The position numbers and the translations under genes are program-made. A stretch of 46,213 bases of DNA from Microbacterium halophytorum (GTDB taxonomy: Bacteria > Actinomycetota > Actinomycetes > Actinomycetales > Microbacteriaceae), in the NCBI RefSeq assembly GCF_002970975.1, contig NZ_KZ672984.1, forward strand, positions 129,895 to 176,107, in the 5' to 3' direction. Of this stretch, positions 1 to 9,474 are shown piece by piece; the first letter of the stretch is position 1, and every line of letters starts with the position of its first letter. The notes beneath the pieces are model-generated. The model saw nothing but the letters and a program-made list of their open reading frames with translations, was not told the origin of the DNA and did not search any database.

Positions 1-61
1 TCGCTTGCCCCGCGCGGGGCCCCGTCACGCGCTGGGGGCGCCCGCATCGCGGGGGGCGCCC
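1..61. terminator. GC-rich palindromes downstream of lysC
   Basis: A 14-base palindrome (GCCCCGCGCGGGGC, 7–20) and two copies of GGGGGCGCCC (about 35–44 and 52–61) that can pair with each other lie just after the lysC stop codon. On the minus strand they would form stable stem-loops without a U-run, as is common for terminators in high-GC actinobacteria. In relatives asd often follows lysC; it is not visible in this window. Confidence 0.4.
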
Positions 62-81
62 ACTGCGCTTGCGGGTTCGCG

Positions 82-621
82 TCAGCGGCCGGTTCCCGCG
101 TAGACGGTCGCCTCGATCTCGCTGTCGAGGCCGTACGCCGTGTGCACGGCGCGGGCGGCCTCGTCCAGGTCCTCCGCGGCGACGATGACCGAGATCCGGA
201 TCTCGCTGGTCGAGATCATCGCGATGTTGATGCCGGCGGCGCGCAGCGCGTCGAAGAGCACCTGCGAGACGCCCGAGGTCGTGCGCATGCCCGCGCCGAC
301 GACCGACAGCTTGCCGATCTGGTCGTCGGAGATCAGGTTCTGGTAGCCGAGCTCGGCCTTGTCCTCTGTGAGGCGGCGGACGACCTCCTTCGCGTCGGGG
401 CGAGGGAGGGTGAACGAGATGTCGGTGCGGCCGGCCGATGCCGACTGCACGTTCTGCACGATCATGTCGATGTTCGCGCCCGTCTTCGCGACGAGGGCGA
501 AGATCTCGGCGGCGGAGCCGGGGACATCCGGAACGCCGATCACGGTGACCTTGGCCTGGCTGCGGTCGGTGGCGACGCCCGCGACGAGCGGCTCCTCGTT
601 GCCGACTTCCTCTTCCGACAT
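82..621 (-). CDS. lysC: Aspartate kinase beta subunit from internal start
   Basis: Inside lysC, codon 257 is an ATG preceded by AGAGGAGAGAAG (622–633), a strong ribosome site with 5 nt between GGAG and ATG. It would yield a 179-residue product starting MSEEEV and containing only the two ACT domains. This matches the known alpha/beta architecture of LysC in Corynebacterium and Bacillus, where the beta polypeptide (about 172 aa) is translated from an internal start and forms the heterotetramer. The site is seen in the sequence; production of the beta chain is inferred. Confidence 0.7.
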   Translation of the reverse strand: MSEEEVGNEEPLVAGVATDRSQAKVTVIGVPDVPGSAAEIFALVAKTGANIDMIVQNVQSASAGRTDISFTLPRPDAKEVVRRLTEDKAELGYQNLISDDQIGKLSVVGAGMRTTSGVSQVLFDALRAAGINIAMISTSEIRISVIVAAEDLDEAARAVHTAYGLDSEIEATVYAGTGR

Positions 622-1389
622 CTTCTCTCCTCTGGCTGCGCGGGGGTCCGTCATGCCCTCGCCGAGGACGTAGGTGCCCTCGTTCGACGTGAATGTGGAA
701 CGGGCGTGGATGAGCACGCCGTGGCGGCGGGCGTACTCGACCGCCCGGATGTAGAGCACCTTGGCGCCGTTGGCCGCGAGCTCGAGCATCTCCTCGCTCG
801 AGACGCTGAGCAGCTTGCGGGCCTTCGGCACGAGGCGCGGGTCGGCGGTGAAGATGCCGTCGACGTCGCTGTAGATCTCGCAGACGTCGGCGTCGAGCGC
901 CGCGGCGAGCGCGACGGCCGTCGTGTCCGAGCCGCCGCGGCCCAGCGTCGTGATGTCCTTGGTGTCGCGGTTGAAGCCCTGGAAACCGGCGACGATGACG
1001 ATCGCGCCGTCGTCGAGGGCCTCGCGCAGGCGCACCGGCGTGACGTCGACGATGCGCGCCGATCCGTGATCGGGCGTCGTGATCATGCCGGCCTGGCTGC
1101 CGGTGAACGAGCGGGCTTCGAAGCCCATCGCGTGAATGGCCATTGCGAGCAGCGCCATCGAGATGCGCTCGCCGCTCGAGAGCAGCATGTCGAGCTCGCG
1201 CGGGGCCGGCAGCGGTGCGACCGCGCCGGCGAGGTCTAGCAGTTCGTCGGTGGTGTCTCCCATCGCGCTGACGGCGACGACGACGTCGTTGCCGGCGCGT
1301 CGCGTGTCAACGATGCGCTTCGCGACGCGCTTGATGCTCTCGGCATCTGCGACGGACGAGCCACCGAACTTCTGAACGATCAGGGCCAC
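82..1389 (-). CDS. lysC: Aspartate kinase (alpha subunit, full-length)
   Basis: Phosphorylates L-aspartate with ATP, the first step towards lysine, threonine, methionine and diaminopimelate. The 435-residue protein begins [10 protein letters not shown] (kinase motif KFGGSS at residues 7–12), has the amino acid kinase domain over about residues 1–245 and two C-terminal ACT domains from about residue 270. The length matches corynebacterial LysC (about 421 aa). I chose the GTG at 1389 because a GGAGGAG ribosome site lies at ideal spacing upstream. The longer frame to 1437 adds 16 residues ahead of the conserved kinase start. An in-frame internal start at 621 is annotated separately. The ACT domains suggest feedback control by lysine and threonine, as known for the family. 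Confidence 0.96.
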   Translation of the reverse strand: MALIVQKFGGSSVADAESIKRVAKRIVDTRRAGNDVVVAVSAMGDTTDELLDLAGAVAPLPAPRELDMLLSSGERISMALLAMAIHAMGFEARSFTGSQAGMITTPDHGSARIVDVTPVRLREALDDGAIVIVAGFQGFNRDTKDITTLGRGGSDTTAVALAAALDADVCEIYSDVDGIFTADPRLVPKARKLLSVSSEEMLELAANGAKVLYIRAVEYARRHGVLIHARSTFTSNEGTYVLGEGMTDPRAARGEKMSEEEVGNEEPLVAGVATDRSQAKVTVIGVPDVPGSAAEIFALVAKTGANIDMIVQNVQSASAGRTDISFTLPRPDAKEVVRRLTEDKAELGYQNLISDDQIGKLSVVGAGMRTTSGVSQVLFDALRAAGINIAMISTSEIRISVIVAAEDLDEAARAVHTAYGLDSEIEATVYAGTGR

Positions 1390-1619
1390 GTATCTCCTCC
1401 GGGGTCCTGAGTACGAAGGTCGTACCCGTGGTTTCATCGTATGGCGGCCCGCGCGATCGGGAAAATCCCGAACGGTTCGGGATGCGCCCGCTCAGGTGCC
1501 GCCTGTCGCGGGTCGCCCGGCACGCACCCGCGTCTCGCCGCACCGGAGCGGCGTGCGCGACCGCTCAGGTGCGCCGAGTTGGGGGTCACCGTGACTGACA
1601 CCCGCATGAACCCGCACGT

Positions 1620-1639
1620 GAGCGGGTACGGCCCCGCTC
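1620..1639 (-). terminator. Hairpin at the end of recR
   Basis: GAGCGGG and CCCGCTC form a 7-bp stem with a 6-nt loop. The hairpin overlaps the recR stop codon (1638–1640) and probably ends the dnaX–recR transcript. There is no U-run. The rest of the 1390–1637 gap shows no further gene. Confidence 0.45.
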
Positions 1640-2231
1640 AGAGCTTGCGGCGGCCCTCGAAGGCTCGGCCCAGGGTCACCTCGTCGGCGTACTCGAGGTC
1701 GCCGCCGACCGGGAGGCCGGAGGCGAGGCGGCTCACCGTGATCTCCATCGAGGTCAGGAGGCGGCTGAGATACGCCGCCGTCGCCTCGCCCTCGAGGTTC
1801 GGGTTCGTCGCGAGGATGACCTCCGTGACCGTGCCGTCGGCCAGCCGCTGCATGAGCTGCGGGATGCGCAGGTCATCCGGCCCCACGCCCGCGATCGGGC
1901 TGATCGCGCCGCCCAGCACGTGGTAGCGGCCCTTGAACTCGCGCGTGCGCTCGATCACCGAGACGTCCTTCGCGTCCTCGACGACGCAGATCACCTCGGG
2001 GTCGCGGCGCGGGTCGCGGCAGATCGAGCAGCGCTCCTCCTCGGAGACGTTGCCGCACACGTCGCAGAAGCGCACCCGCTCGCGCACGTCGCGCAGCAGG
2101 TCGCTCAGCCGCGAGACGTCGAAGCTCGGCGTCTGCAGGATATGGAACGCGATGCGCTGGGCCGACTTCGGCCCGACGCCGGGGAGCCGGCCGAGCTCGT
2201 CGATCAGCTCCTGGACGATGCCGTCGTACAT
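1638..2231 (-). CDS. recR: Recombination mediator protein RecR
   Basis: RecR acts with RecF and RecO to load RecA on gapped DNA. The 197-residue length is standard. The helix-hairpin-helix is visible near residues 13–33 ([17 protein letters not shown]), the four-cysteine zinc motif near 57–72 (CDVCGN…CSIC), and the Toprim domain begins near 80 (ICVVEDAKD). The ATG at 2231 follows a modest GAGAAGG site. The gene lies 128 bp downstream of dnaX on the same strand. The usual intervening ybaB/ebfC gene is absent from the gap, which instead holds two GTTCCGGATG copies and no plausible reading frame. Confidence 0.97.
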   Translation of the reverse strand: MYDGIVQELIDELGRLPGVGPKSAQRIAFHILQTPSFDVSRLSDLLRDVRERVRFCDVCGNVSEEERCSICRDPRRDPEVICVVEDAKDVSVIERTREFKGRYHVLGGAISPIAGVGPDDLRIPQLMQRLADGTVTEVILATNPNLEGEATAAYLSRLLTSMEITVSRLASGLPVGGDLEYADEVTLGRAFEGRRKL

Positions 2232-2359
2232 GGGTGCCTTCTCGTCTGGTGGGGTTCCGTGTTCCGGATGCGCTGTGCGCGTTCCGGATGATGGGTGTCA
2301 GCCGCCGGGCCGTGCCGCGGGCGGGGCGACCGCGTCCGGCCCGGTCCGCGGGGCTCGCG

Positions 2360-5300
2360 TCAGTTGAAGCGGGTCGGTGGGTCGTACGGCTCCTCGTGCA
2401 GGAACGTCGCGCCGAGCAGCTGCCGCACGACGGCCTCGCCGCGGCGCTCGACGCCGTCGGGCACGTTCACCTGGCGGCGCTGCACCGTCGGCCGGCTCGG
2501 GTCGATCTCTTCTTCCGGCGCCGTGAACTCGGGGCGCGGAGCGGGTTCGGGCTCGGGCTCGGGGCTCGCGGGGGCGAAGCCCGGCGCTGCGGCGGGCGCG
2601 GCCGGGGCCGCGGGTGGTGCCGCTGCGGGAGCGGGAGGCGCAGCGGCTGCCGCCCGTGCGGTCGGCTTGGCATGACCGGCGTCGCCCGCGGCGCCGGTCA
2701 TGCCGGAATCGCTGGCAATGCCCGAATCGCTTCCATTGCTGGCAATGCGTGATTCGCTTGCGCTTCCTGCATTGCTGACAACGCGTGCGTCGCCCGCATC
2801 TGCAGGAACGCCGGCGTCGCCGTTCGGCTCGGGCTCGCCGCCGTCGCCCGGGGCCGCGCCGCGTTCGCCGCCACGGGGCCCCGCGGGCGCGGTCACCGAC
2901 GACGCCGACACGAGCCCGGGGATGTCGCCGAGCGACGGAGCCTTCTCACCGCTGACCGGCTCCACGTCGTCCGGGCCGTTCAGGTTGACGCCCCAATCCG
3001 TGGCCGGTTCCGGCTCGGCGATCGGCAGGTCGTCCGGCACGGCTTCGGCGGGCTGCGCCGCGGGCGCGCCCGGAGCTCCCGCGGTCGCCGCGGCCCCGGC
3101 AGGCACCGCCGCGGGGCCACCGGCGGCGGGCATCGCCGGCGCGGGGGAAGCGGATCCGGCACCGGCGGACTCGGCGGGCGCGCTGGGGGCGCCGGCGGCC
3201 GGATCAAGCGCAGCACCGGGACCCGACGGGCCGCCGGCGGGCGAATCGCCTTCGCCGCCGGGCCCCGACGCCGCGGGGTCGCCCGCGCGGCCGGGGTTCG
3301 GGATCGCTGCGACGCTCCACTCCGTCACGGGCGCGGCCGGTGCCGCGGCGCCGGCGTTCGGCGCGGCGGGCGCGTTCGATCCGCCCCGACCGTCGGCGTC
3401 GCCGGAGGCCGGAGCCGCGGAACGCGACGAAGCCGCGGCGCTCGCGCGGCCCGCCCGCGGCGCCTGCGCGCTCGACGCGGGGCCGCGATCGCGCTGCGGC
3501 GCCCCGGCAGGGGCATACGGATCGTCGTACGGGCCCGGCTCGGGGTCGTCGTCGGGCGGCGGCACGTCATCGCTCGGCGCCTGCGGCGGGTCGACGCGGG
3601 CGCGGTACTTGACCTGAACGCCGAGCGCGTCGGCGATCGCCGAGCGCAGGTCGTTCGCGGGCGCGCCCTTGAACGCGCCCATGACCTGCTCGCTCGGGAA
3701 CGACATCATCACGACGTCGCCCTGCTGCACCTCGGCGGGCCGACCGGCCGCCACGACCTGCGCGCTCTGCGGCGCGCTCGAACGGAGCGCGCCGACGATG
3801 CCCCGCCAGGCGCCGCGCAGCGCATCGAGCGTGAGCGGACCGCTCGCCGCATCCGCCGGGGCGGGGGCACCGGCGGACTCTGCGCCGGGCGCTCCTGCGT
3901 CGCCGGAACCCGACGCCGACACCGCGCCCGCCGGCGTGCCCGGCGCGGCGGAACCCGAACCGGCCGCGCCCGCGGTCTGTGCGGCGCCCGCCGGCGCCGC
4001 GGGCGCCTGTGCGCTCTCGGCGGCCGCATCCGTCGGGGCCCCCGCGGAGGCACCACCCGGTGGGACCGTCGCCCAGCCGGCGGCCGGAACCTCGTCCTTC
4101 GTCGGGTCGACGCCCGTCTCGGGCGCACCTCCCCTGGCACCCTGCGCCTGGCCGCCCGCACCGGGTGCGTGCGCGGCGCCGGCCGAGCTCGCCCGCTCGC
4201 CGGCCGGGAGCACTGGCGCCGCCGCGGGGGCGGCCGACGGCGCATCGGCGGGCCCCGCGGGAGCGGCCGCCGATGCGGCGATGGGGCCCACCTCACTGGC
4301 CGCCGGAGACGCGTCGGTCACTGTCGGGGCCGCGGGCGCGGTCACGGGGCTCGCCGGATCGGCGGCCGGTCGAACCGGAGCCGCGCCGGGCGCGGCAGCG
4401 GGAGCGTCGGCCGGCGCGGTCGAACCACCCCTCGGTGCGGTGGGCGCGGCGGGAGCACCCGTCGGTGCAGTGGGAGCCGCGGCAGGCGCGGCGGGAGCGC
4501 CCGTCGGCGCGGCCGCGGGGGGCGCCGTCACGGGCGCCGCCGTGGGGGCCGCCGTCGCGGGCACATCCGCAGGAGCGGCAGCCCCGGCGGGGGCGGCCGC
4601 CGCGACGGGAGCCGCCGCCGGAGCCGCCGGGCTCGCGGAAGCCGCGGTCGAGGGCGCCGCCGCGCCGCCCGCTCCCCCGCCCGGCGCTGGCTCGGACGGT
4701 GCGCCGGCGGGCTCGGTGCTCGCGCTCAGCGCCGTGAGCACGCGGGCGATCATCAGCTCGAGCTGCAGGCGCGGCGAGGTCGCACCGCCCATCTCGTCGA
4801 GGGCGGCGCTGACGATGTCGGCCGAACGGGAGAGGCGCTCCGCGCCGAAGTCGCGCGCCTGCGCCGCCATCCGCTCGAGCTCGTCGGCCGGCGTGCCCCG
4901 CAGCACGGCGGCCGCGCCCGCGCCGGTCGCCGCGATGATGATGAGGTCGCGGATGCGCTCGAGCAGGTCGTCGACGAAGCGCCGCGGATCCTGCCCCGTC
5001 TGGATCACGCGGTCGACCGCCGAGAACGCCGCGCCCGCGTCGCCCGACGCGAACGCCTCGACGACGCCGTCGAGCAGCTCGCCGTGCGTGTAGCCGAGCA
5101 GGGCGACGGCTCGCTCGTAGCCGACGCCGCCGGCCTCGGAGCCGGCGATCATCTGGTCGAGGATCGACAGGGTGTCGCGCGGCGAACCGCCGCCGGCGCG
5201 CACGACGAGCGGCAGCACGCCCGGCTCGACCGCGATGCCCTCCTGCGCGCACAGGCTCTCGACGTACTCGAGCATGGGCGCGGGCGGCACGAGGCGGAAG

Positions 5301-5824
5301 GGGTAGTGGTGCGTGCGCGACCGGATGGTGCCGATCACCTTCTCGGGCTCGGTGGTCGCGAAGATGAACTTCACGTGCTCCGGCGGCTCCTCGACGAGCT
5401 TCAGGAGGGCGTTGAAGCCCTGCGACGTCACCATGTGCGCCTCGTCGAGGATGAAGATCTTGTACCGGTCGCGGGCCGGCGCGAACACCGCACGCTCGCG
5501 CAGCGCGCGGGCGTCGTCGACGCCGTTGTGGCTCGCGGCGTCGATCTCGATCACGTCGAGCGAGCCGCCGCCGGCGCGCGAAAGCTCGACGCAGCTCTCG
5601 CACACGCCGCACGGGGTGTCAGTCGGACCCTGCGCGCAATTCAGACAGCGCGCGAGGATGCGCGCCGACGTGGTCTTGCCGCAGCCGCGCGGGCCCGAGA
5701 AGAGGTAGGCGTGGCCGATGCGGTCGCCGCGCAGCGCCGTCATCAGCGGATCGGTCACCTGGGACTGACCGATCATCTCCCCGAACGTCTCGGGGCGGTA
5801 GCGGCGATACAGGGCGGTTGTCAC
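2360..5824 (-). CDS. dnaX: DNA polymerase III subunit gamma/tau, extra-long linker
   Basis: Clamp-loader ATPase of the replicative polymerase. The start is GTG at 5824 (conserved beginning TTALYRRYRP). The P-loop GPRGCGKTT is at residues 44–52, zinc-ligand cysteines at C60, C63, C72, C75 and C78, and the AAA+ and collar domains run to about residue 365. At 1154 residues it is much longer than typical DnaX. Two Ala/Pro/Gly low-complexity stretches (about 366–660 and 745–1105) flank a tau-type folded domain (about 660–740, LTLDALRGAWRGIVGAL…VKYRARV). A conserved-looking C-terminal tail ends in EEPYDPPTRFN. No A-rich slippery heptamer is visible, so I predict only the tau form. Codons 1010–1045 (2690–2790) form a Ser/Gly/Asn-rich patch of lower GC. 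Confidence 0.95.
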   Translation of the reverse strand: MTTALYRRYRPETFGEMIGQSQVTDPLMTALRGDRIGHAYLFSGPRGCGKTTSARILARCLNCAQGPTDTPCGVCESCVELSRAGGGSLDVIEIDAASHNGVDDARALRERAVFAPARDRYKIFILDEAHMVTSQGFNALLKLVEEPPEHVKFIFATTEPEKVIGTIRSRTHHYPFRLVPPAPMLEYVESLCAQEGIAVEPGVLPLVVRAGGGSPRDTLSILDQMIAGSEAGGVGYERAVALLGYTHGELLDGVVEAFASGDAGAAFSAVDRVIQTGQDPRRFVDDLLERIRDLIIIAATGAGAAAVLRGTPADELERMAAQARDFGAERLSRSADIVSAALDEMGGATSPRLQLELMIARVLTALSASTEPAGAPSEPAPGGGAGGAAAPSTAASASPAAPAAAPVAAAAPAGAAAPADVPATAAPTAAPVTAPPAAAPTGAPAAPAAAPTAPTGAPAAPTAPRGGSTAPADAPAAAPGAAPVRPAADPASPVTAPAAPTVTDASPAASEVGPIAASAAAPAGPADAPSAAPAAAPVLPAGERASSAGAAHAPGAGGQAQGARGGAPETGVDPTKDEVPAAGWATVPPGGASAGAPTDAAAESAQAPAAPAGAAQTAGAAGSGSAAPGTPAGAVSASGSGDAGAPGAESAGAPAPADAASGPLTLDALRGAWRGIVGALRSSAPQSAQVVAAGRPAEVQQGDVVMMSFPSEQVMGAFKGAPANDLRSAIADALGVQVKYRARVDPPQAPSDDVPPPDDDPEPGPYDDPYAPAGAPQRDRGPASSAQAPRAGRASAAASSRSAAPASGDADGRGGSNAPAAPNAGAAAPAAPVTEWSVAAIPNPGRAGDPAASGPGGEGDSPAGGPSGPGAALDPAAGAPSAPAESAGAGSASPAPAMPAAGGPAAVPAGAAATAGAPGAPAAQPAEAVPDDLPIAEPEPATDWGVNLNGPDDVEPVSGEKAPSLGDIPGLVSASSVTAPAGPRGGERGAAPGDGGEPEPNGDAGVPADAGDARVVSNAGSASESRIASNGSDSGIASDSGMTGAAGDAGHAKPTARAAAAAPPAPAAAPPAAPAAPAAAPGFAPASPEPEPEPAPRPEFTAPEEEIDPSRPTVQRRQVNVPDGVERRGEAVVRQLLGATFLHEEPYDPPTRFN

Positions 5825-5943
5825 CCACCCAGCCTAAGCCGTCCCACCGACATCAGCCGCGGCCCCGATCCGGCCGGTTCCGCCCGGCGCCGGTTGCGGT
5901 TCCGCGGCGCCGGAACAGCGCCCGCAACGGCGGGATCCGCCGG

Positions 5944-8463
5944 CTATGCGCCCGAGCGGCCCACCACAGGGATCGTCGCCGTCACCGGCGGCACCTCTCC
6001 GTTGCGGCGGGCGGGGATCGTCGGCTCCATCGCGGTGCCGTCCTCGCGGTGCAGCGCGGCGATCCTGTCCATCGTCGGCCGGCCCTGCCGCACGGGCCCC
6101 TGGCCGTCGAGCGGCACGGACACCGGCGCATCCGGGCCGACCGTCAGCGCCGTTCCGCGCACCGTCAGCTCGACGGGGTCGCCCTCCTCGAGCACGGCCG
6201 AGAACGCCTCGCGGGTGATCGTGACCCGGATGCGCGAACCCCACCACGTCAGCGGGAACGTCAGCTCGGGCCACTCCTCCGGCAGGCGCGGGTCGAACGA
6301 CAGCTCCCCGCCGTGATCGCGCATGCCGCCGAAGCCGCTCACGAGCGCCGTCCAGACGCCGCCCGCCGACGCCACGTGCACGCCGTCGGACGCGTTGCGG
6401 TGCAGGTCGGCGAGGTCGACGAACAGCGCGTGCTCGAAGTACTCCCGAGCGAGGTCCTGGTAGCCCACCTCGGCCGCGAGGATGGCCTGCACGACCGCCG
6501 ACAGGGTCGAATCGCCCGTCGTCAGCGGGTCGTAGTAGTCGAAGTCGGCGAGCTTCTCCTCCGCCGTGAAGTGGTTGCCCTGCAGGAACAGCGCAAGCAC
6601 GACGTCGGCCTGCTTGAGCACCTGGAACCGGTAGATCACGAGCGGGTGGAAGTGCAGCAGCAGCGGGCGCTGTTCGGGCGGGGTGTGCTCGAGGTCCCAC
6701 ACCTCGCGGTCGAGGAAGAGCGAATCCTGCGGGTGGATGCCGAAGCGCTCGTCGAACGGGATCGCGAGGGCGTCGGCCGCCCGCTGCCACGCCTCCGGCT
6801 CGGCGGGGTCGAGGCCGACGCGCTGCACCAGGCCGCGGTAGGCCTCGGGCACGAGCGTCGCCATCTCGCGCACGACCCTGGCGGCCGCGCGGAGGTTGAA
6901 ACGAGCCATCACGTTCGTGAACAGGTTGTCGTTGACGACCGTCGTGTACTCATCCGGGCCCGTGACGCCGTGGATGTGGAAGGTCTCGGCGCCGTCGAGA
7001 ACACGCCAGAACCCGAGCGTCGCCCAGAGGCGCGCTGTCTCGACCAGCACGTCGCCCGCCTCGCGGGCCAGGAAGTCGGTGTCGCCCGTCGCCCTCACGT
7101 ACTTCGCGATCGCGAAACTGATGTCGGCGTTGATGTGGTACTGCGCCGTGCCGGCCGCGTAGTAGGCGGACGCCTCCTCGCCGCTGATCGTGCGCCACGG
7201 GAACAGGGCGCCCGCCTCGTTCAGCTCGCGGGCCCGCTTGCGGCCCGAGTCGAGCATCTTCGTGCGCATCCGGAGCGCGTTGCGCGACCACAGCGGCGTC
7301 GTGTACGTCAGGAACGGGAGCACGTAGATCTCGGTGTCCCAGAAGTAGTGGCCGCTGTAGCCCGAACCGGTGAGGCCCTTGGCAGGCACGCCGAGGCCAT
7401 CGGCGCGCGCGGATGCCTGTGCCATCTGGAACAGGCACCAACGGGTCGCCTGCTGCAGGCCGTCCTGGCCGGCGATTCGCACATCCGAGCGCTCCCAGAA
7501 CCGGTCCATGAATGCCCGCTGCGCCGCGAAGTTCGCGTCGGCCCCCACCGCCATCGCCCTATCGACGGTGCGGCGGCCCCTGTCGACGAGCTCCCGCGTC
7601 GGCACGCCGCGCGACGTGTGATAGGCCGTGAACTTCGTCACCGTGATGGGCACGCCGGCCTTCGCCTGCACGCGGTGCACGCACTTCGCGATGTCGGCCT
7701 CGACGAGGCCGCGCCGCTCGTACTCGTTGTCGGTATCGATCTCGTGATCGGTGACGACGCCGATCGTCATGTCGGAGTTCGTCACCCGATACGACAGCGC
7801 AGAGCGCGCGTCGTCGAGCCAGTACTCCTGCGGCTGCAGCACGCGATCGCTGAACCCCTCGGCCTTGCGCGGGTCGAACTCGGGCGCGCCCGCCGTCGGC
7901 ACGGGCGCCCTGCCGCCGTACACGCCCTCGCCGTCCTGCCGGTTCACGACCTGGCTCGAGATGGTCACGGGCGCGTCGGCGTTCAGCACCGTCACCGTCA
8001 TGCGCTGCTGCACGAGGTGCTTCTCCTCGAACGAGACCATCCGCTCGGTCTCGAGCAGCACGTCCTTGCCGGACGGCGTCATCCACCGGATCCGCCGGCG
8101 GTACAGCCCGTCGCGGAAGTCGATGCTCCGCTCGTACTCGCGCACGTCGGCGATGTCGAGCGCGATCGGCTCGTCGTCGACATAGACCCGGATGACCTTG
8201 GCATCCGGCACGTTCACGATCGTCTGGCCCGTCTCGGCGAAACCGTACGCCTGCTCGGCGTGCCGGATGGGCCACGTCTCGTGGAAGCCGTTGATGAACG
8301 TGCCGTGCTCGGAGCCGTGCCGGCCCTCCGGATGGTTCCCCCTGAGGCCGACGTAGCCATTGCCGACCGAGAAGACGGTCTCGGTGAGGCCGGCGTCATC
8401 GGGCGAGAAGCGCGTCTCGACGAGACGCCACGGGTCGACGGGGAAGCGGTCGCGGTCGATCAT
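5944..8463 (-). CDS. GH65 disaccharide phosphorylase (maltose/trehalose/kojibiose type)
   Basis: A cytoplasmic inverting phosphorylase that cleaves an alpha-glucosyl disaccharide with phosphate to glucose and beta-glucose-1-phosphate. The 839-residue length is right for GH65. The N-terminal beta-sandwich holds FSVGNGYVGLRGNHPEGR, and the (alpha/alpha)6 barrel holds GYFWDTE-like and WRTISGEE segments. The catalytic acid motif VTGPDEYT has Glu505. The late HFHPLVIYRFQVLKQADV segment belongs to the same barrel. The ATG at 8463 follows an AGGAG site. It lies 198 bp downstream of the beta-phosphoglucomutase gene on the same strand, which supplies the next step to glucose-6-phosphate. The sequence does not settle which disaccharide is used. 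No sugar transporter lies beside it. Confidence 0.9.
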   Translation of the reverse strand: MIDRDRFPVDPWRLVETRFSPDDAGLTETVFSVGNGYVGLRGNHPEGRHGSEHGTFINGFHETWPIRHAEQAYGFAETGQTIVNVPDAKVIRVYVDDEPIALDIADVREYERSIDFRDGLYRRRIRWMTPSGKDVLLETERMVSFEEKHLVQQRMTVTVLNADAPVTISSQVVNRQDGEGVYGGRAPVPTAGAPEFDPRKAEGFSDRVLQPQEYWLDDARSALSYRVTNSDMTIGVVTDHEIDTDNEYERRGLVEADIAKCVHRVQAKAGVPITVTKFTAYHTSRGVPTRELVDRGRRTVDRAMAVGADANFAAQRAFMDRFWERSDVRIAGQDGLQQATRWCLFQMAQASARADGLGVPAKGLTGSGYSGHYFWDTEIYVLPFLTYTTPLWSRNALRMRTKMLDSGRKRARELNEAGALFPWRTISGEEASAYYAAGTAQYHINADISFAIAKYVRATGDTDFLAREAGDVLVETARLWATLGFWRVLDGAETFHIHGVTGPDEYTTVVNDNLFTNVMARFNLRAAARVVREMATLVPEAYRGLVQRVGLDPAEPEAWQRAADALAIPFDERFGIHPQDSLFLDREVWDLEHTPPEQRPLLLHFHPLVIYRFQVLKQADVVLALFLQGNHFTAEEKLADFDYYDPLTTGDSTLSAVVQAILAAEVGYQDLAREYFEHALFVDLADLHRNASDGVHVASAGGVWTALVSGFGGMRDHGGELSFDPRLPEEWPELTFPLTWWGSRIRVTITREAFSAVLEEGDPVELTVRGTALTVGPDAPVSVPLDGQGPVRQGRPTMDRIAALHREDGTAMEPTIPARRNGEVPPVTATIPVVGRSGA

Positions 8464-8661
8464 CGGGCTCTCCTGCGATTCGATTGCGGGCTGGTTCGAA
8501 GGCTAGTGCACGCGGTGCCGGATGTCGTGAGTCCCGGCGCCGGGGCGGGCGTCGGCGCCGGGGGCGCGGGTCCGCGTGCCGAGGTGCGTGCGCCGGGGCG
8601 GGACGCAGGCCCGAGCCGCGAGCGATCGCCTGCGGATCGCCGTCGAGCCAGGCGACAGCCG

Positions 8662-9390
8662 TCATCCCACAGCGACGAATTCGGCGAGATCGGCGACGAC
8701 GACGTCGGCTCCCGCCGCCGTCAGCGCCTCACGACCGGCGCCGCGGTCGACGCCGACGACGAGGCCGAAGCCACCGCCCGCCGCCGATTCGACGCCGGAG
8801 AGCGCGTCCTCCACGGCCGCGGAGCGCGCCGGCTCGACGCCCAGCATCCGCGCCGCCTCCACGAAGACGTCGGGCGCTGGTTTCGACGGCAGCTCGTCGC
8901 GCTCGGCGACGACACCGTCCATCACGACGGCGAAGCGGCCCCGGATGCCGGCGGCCGCGAGCACGGACTCCGCGTTCTTCGAGCTCGACACGACCGCAGA
9001 CGGCACCCCCGCGGCGTCGAGCGCATCGATGACCGCGATCGTGCCGGGGTACGGGGCGATGCCCTCCTCCGCGAGGATGCGCTCGAAGACCGCGTTCTTG
9101 CGGTTGCCGATGCCGCAGATCGTCTCCGCGTCCGGCCCATCGTCCGGTTCGCCCCACGGCAGCTCCACGCCGCGGCTGGCCAGGAGCGCCGCGACGCCGT
9201 CGTAGCGCTTCTTCCCGTCGAGGTGCGCGAAGTAGTCGCCCTCCGCGTAGGGCGGCTCGATGGCGCGCTGCGCGAAGACCTCCTCGAACATCGCGCGCCA
9301 CGCATGGCGGTGCACCTCGGCGGTCGGGGTGATCACGCCGTCGAGGTCGAACAGCACGGCGTCGAAGCGGGTGAGGTCGGGAAGGGTCAC
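8662..9390 (-). CDS. pgmB: Beta-phosphoglucomutase, HAD family
   Basis: Converts beta-glucose-1-phosphate, the product of the adjacent GH65 phosphorylase, to glucose-6-phosphate. The 242-residue HAD protein has the nucleophile motif FDLDG with Asp15 and Asp17, a cap domain with GKKRYDGV, motif II VVSSSKNAE, and the late SKPAPDVF and VEDALSGVESA motifs typical of pgmB-like phosphatases. The GTG at 9390 is preferred over the longer frame to 9462 because HAD motif I then sits near the N-terminus and a TAGCGT box lies exactly 7 nt upstream, giving a leaderless mRNA. Confidence 0.9.
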   Translation of the reverse strand: MTLPDLTRFDAVLFDLDGVITPTAEVHRHAWRAMFEEVFAQRAIEPPYAEGDYFAHLDGKKRYDGVAALLASRGVELPWGEPDDGPDAETICGIGNRKNAVFERILAEEGIAPYPGTIAVIDALDAAGVPSAVVSSSKNAESVLAAAGIRGRFAVVMDGVVAERDELPSKPAPDVFVEAARMLGVEPARSAAVEDALSGVESAAGGGFGLVVGVDRGAGREALTAAGADVVVADLAEFVAVG

Positions 9391-9397
9391 GCCCCCA

Positions 9398-9403
9398 ACG
9401 CTA
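9398..9403 (-). promoter_or_regulatory. Leaderless -10 box of pgmB
   Basis: TAGCGT on the minus strand, 7 nt before the GTG start, fits transcription beginning at or next to the start codon. Confidence 0.5.
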
Positions 9404-9474
9404 GGGCACGCCGAGGCCGCCCAAGGTCGGCGTAACGGAACGTTCACACGCGCCCTGCGCACCGGCCGGCACCC

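Noticed and set aside
3669..5093. A plus-strand Ala/Gly/Ser-rich frame opposite dnaX
   Set aside because: It is the antisense of the Ala/Pro linker repeats.
2360..5824. Programmed frameshift in dnaX producing gamma
   Set aside because: No A-rich slippery heptamer or suitable stem was seen, and the frame is uninterrupted.
5818..9435. A 1205-residue open frame on the plus strand
   Set aside because: It is antisense to GH65 and pgmB, is rich in Arg/His/Val, and has no domain. Such frames are expected opposite GC-rich genes with strong third-position bias.
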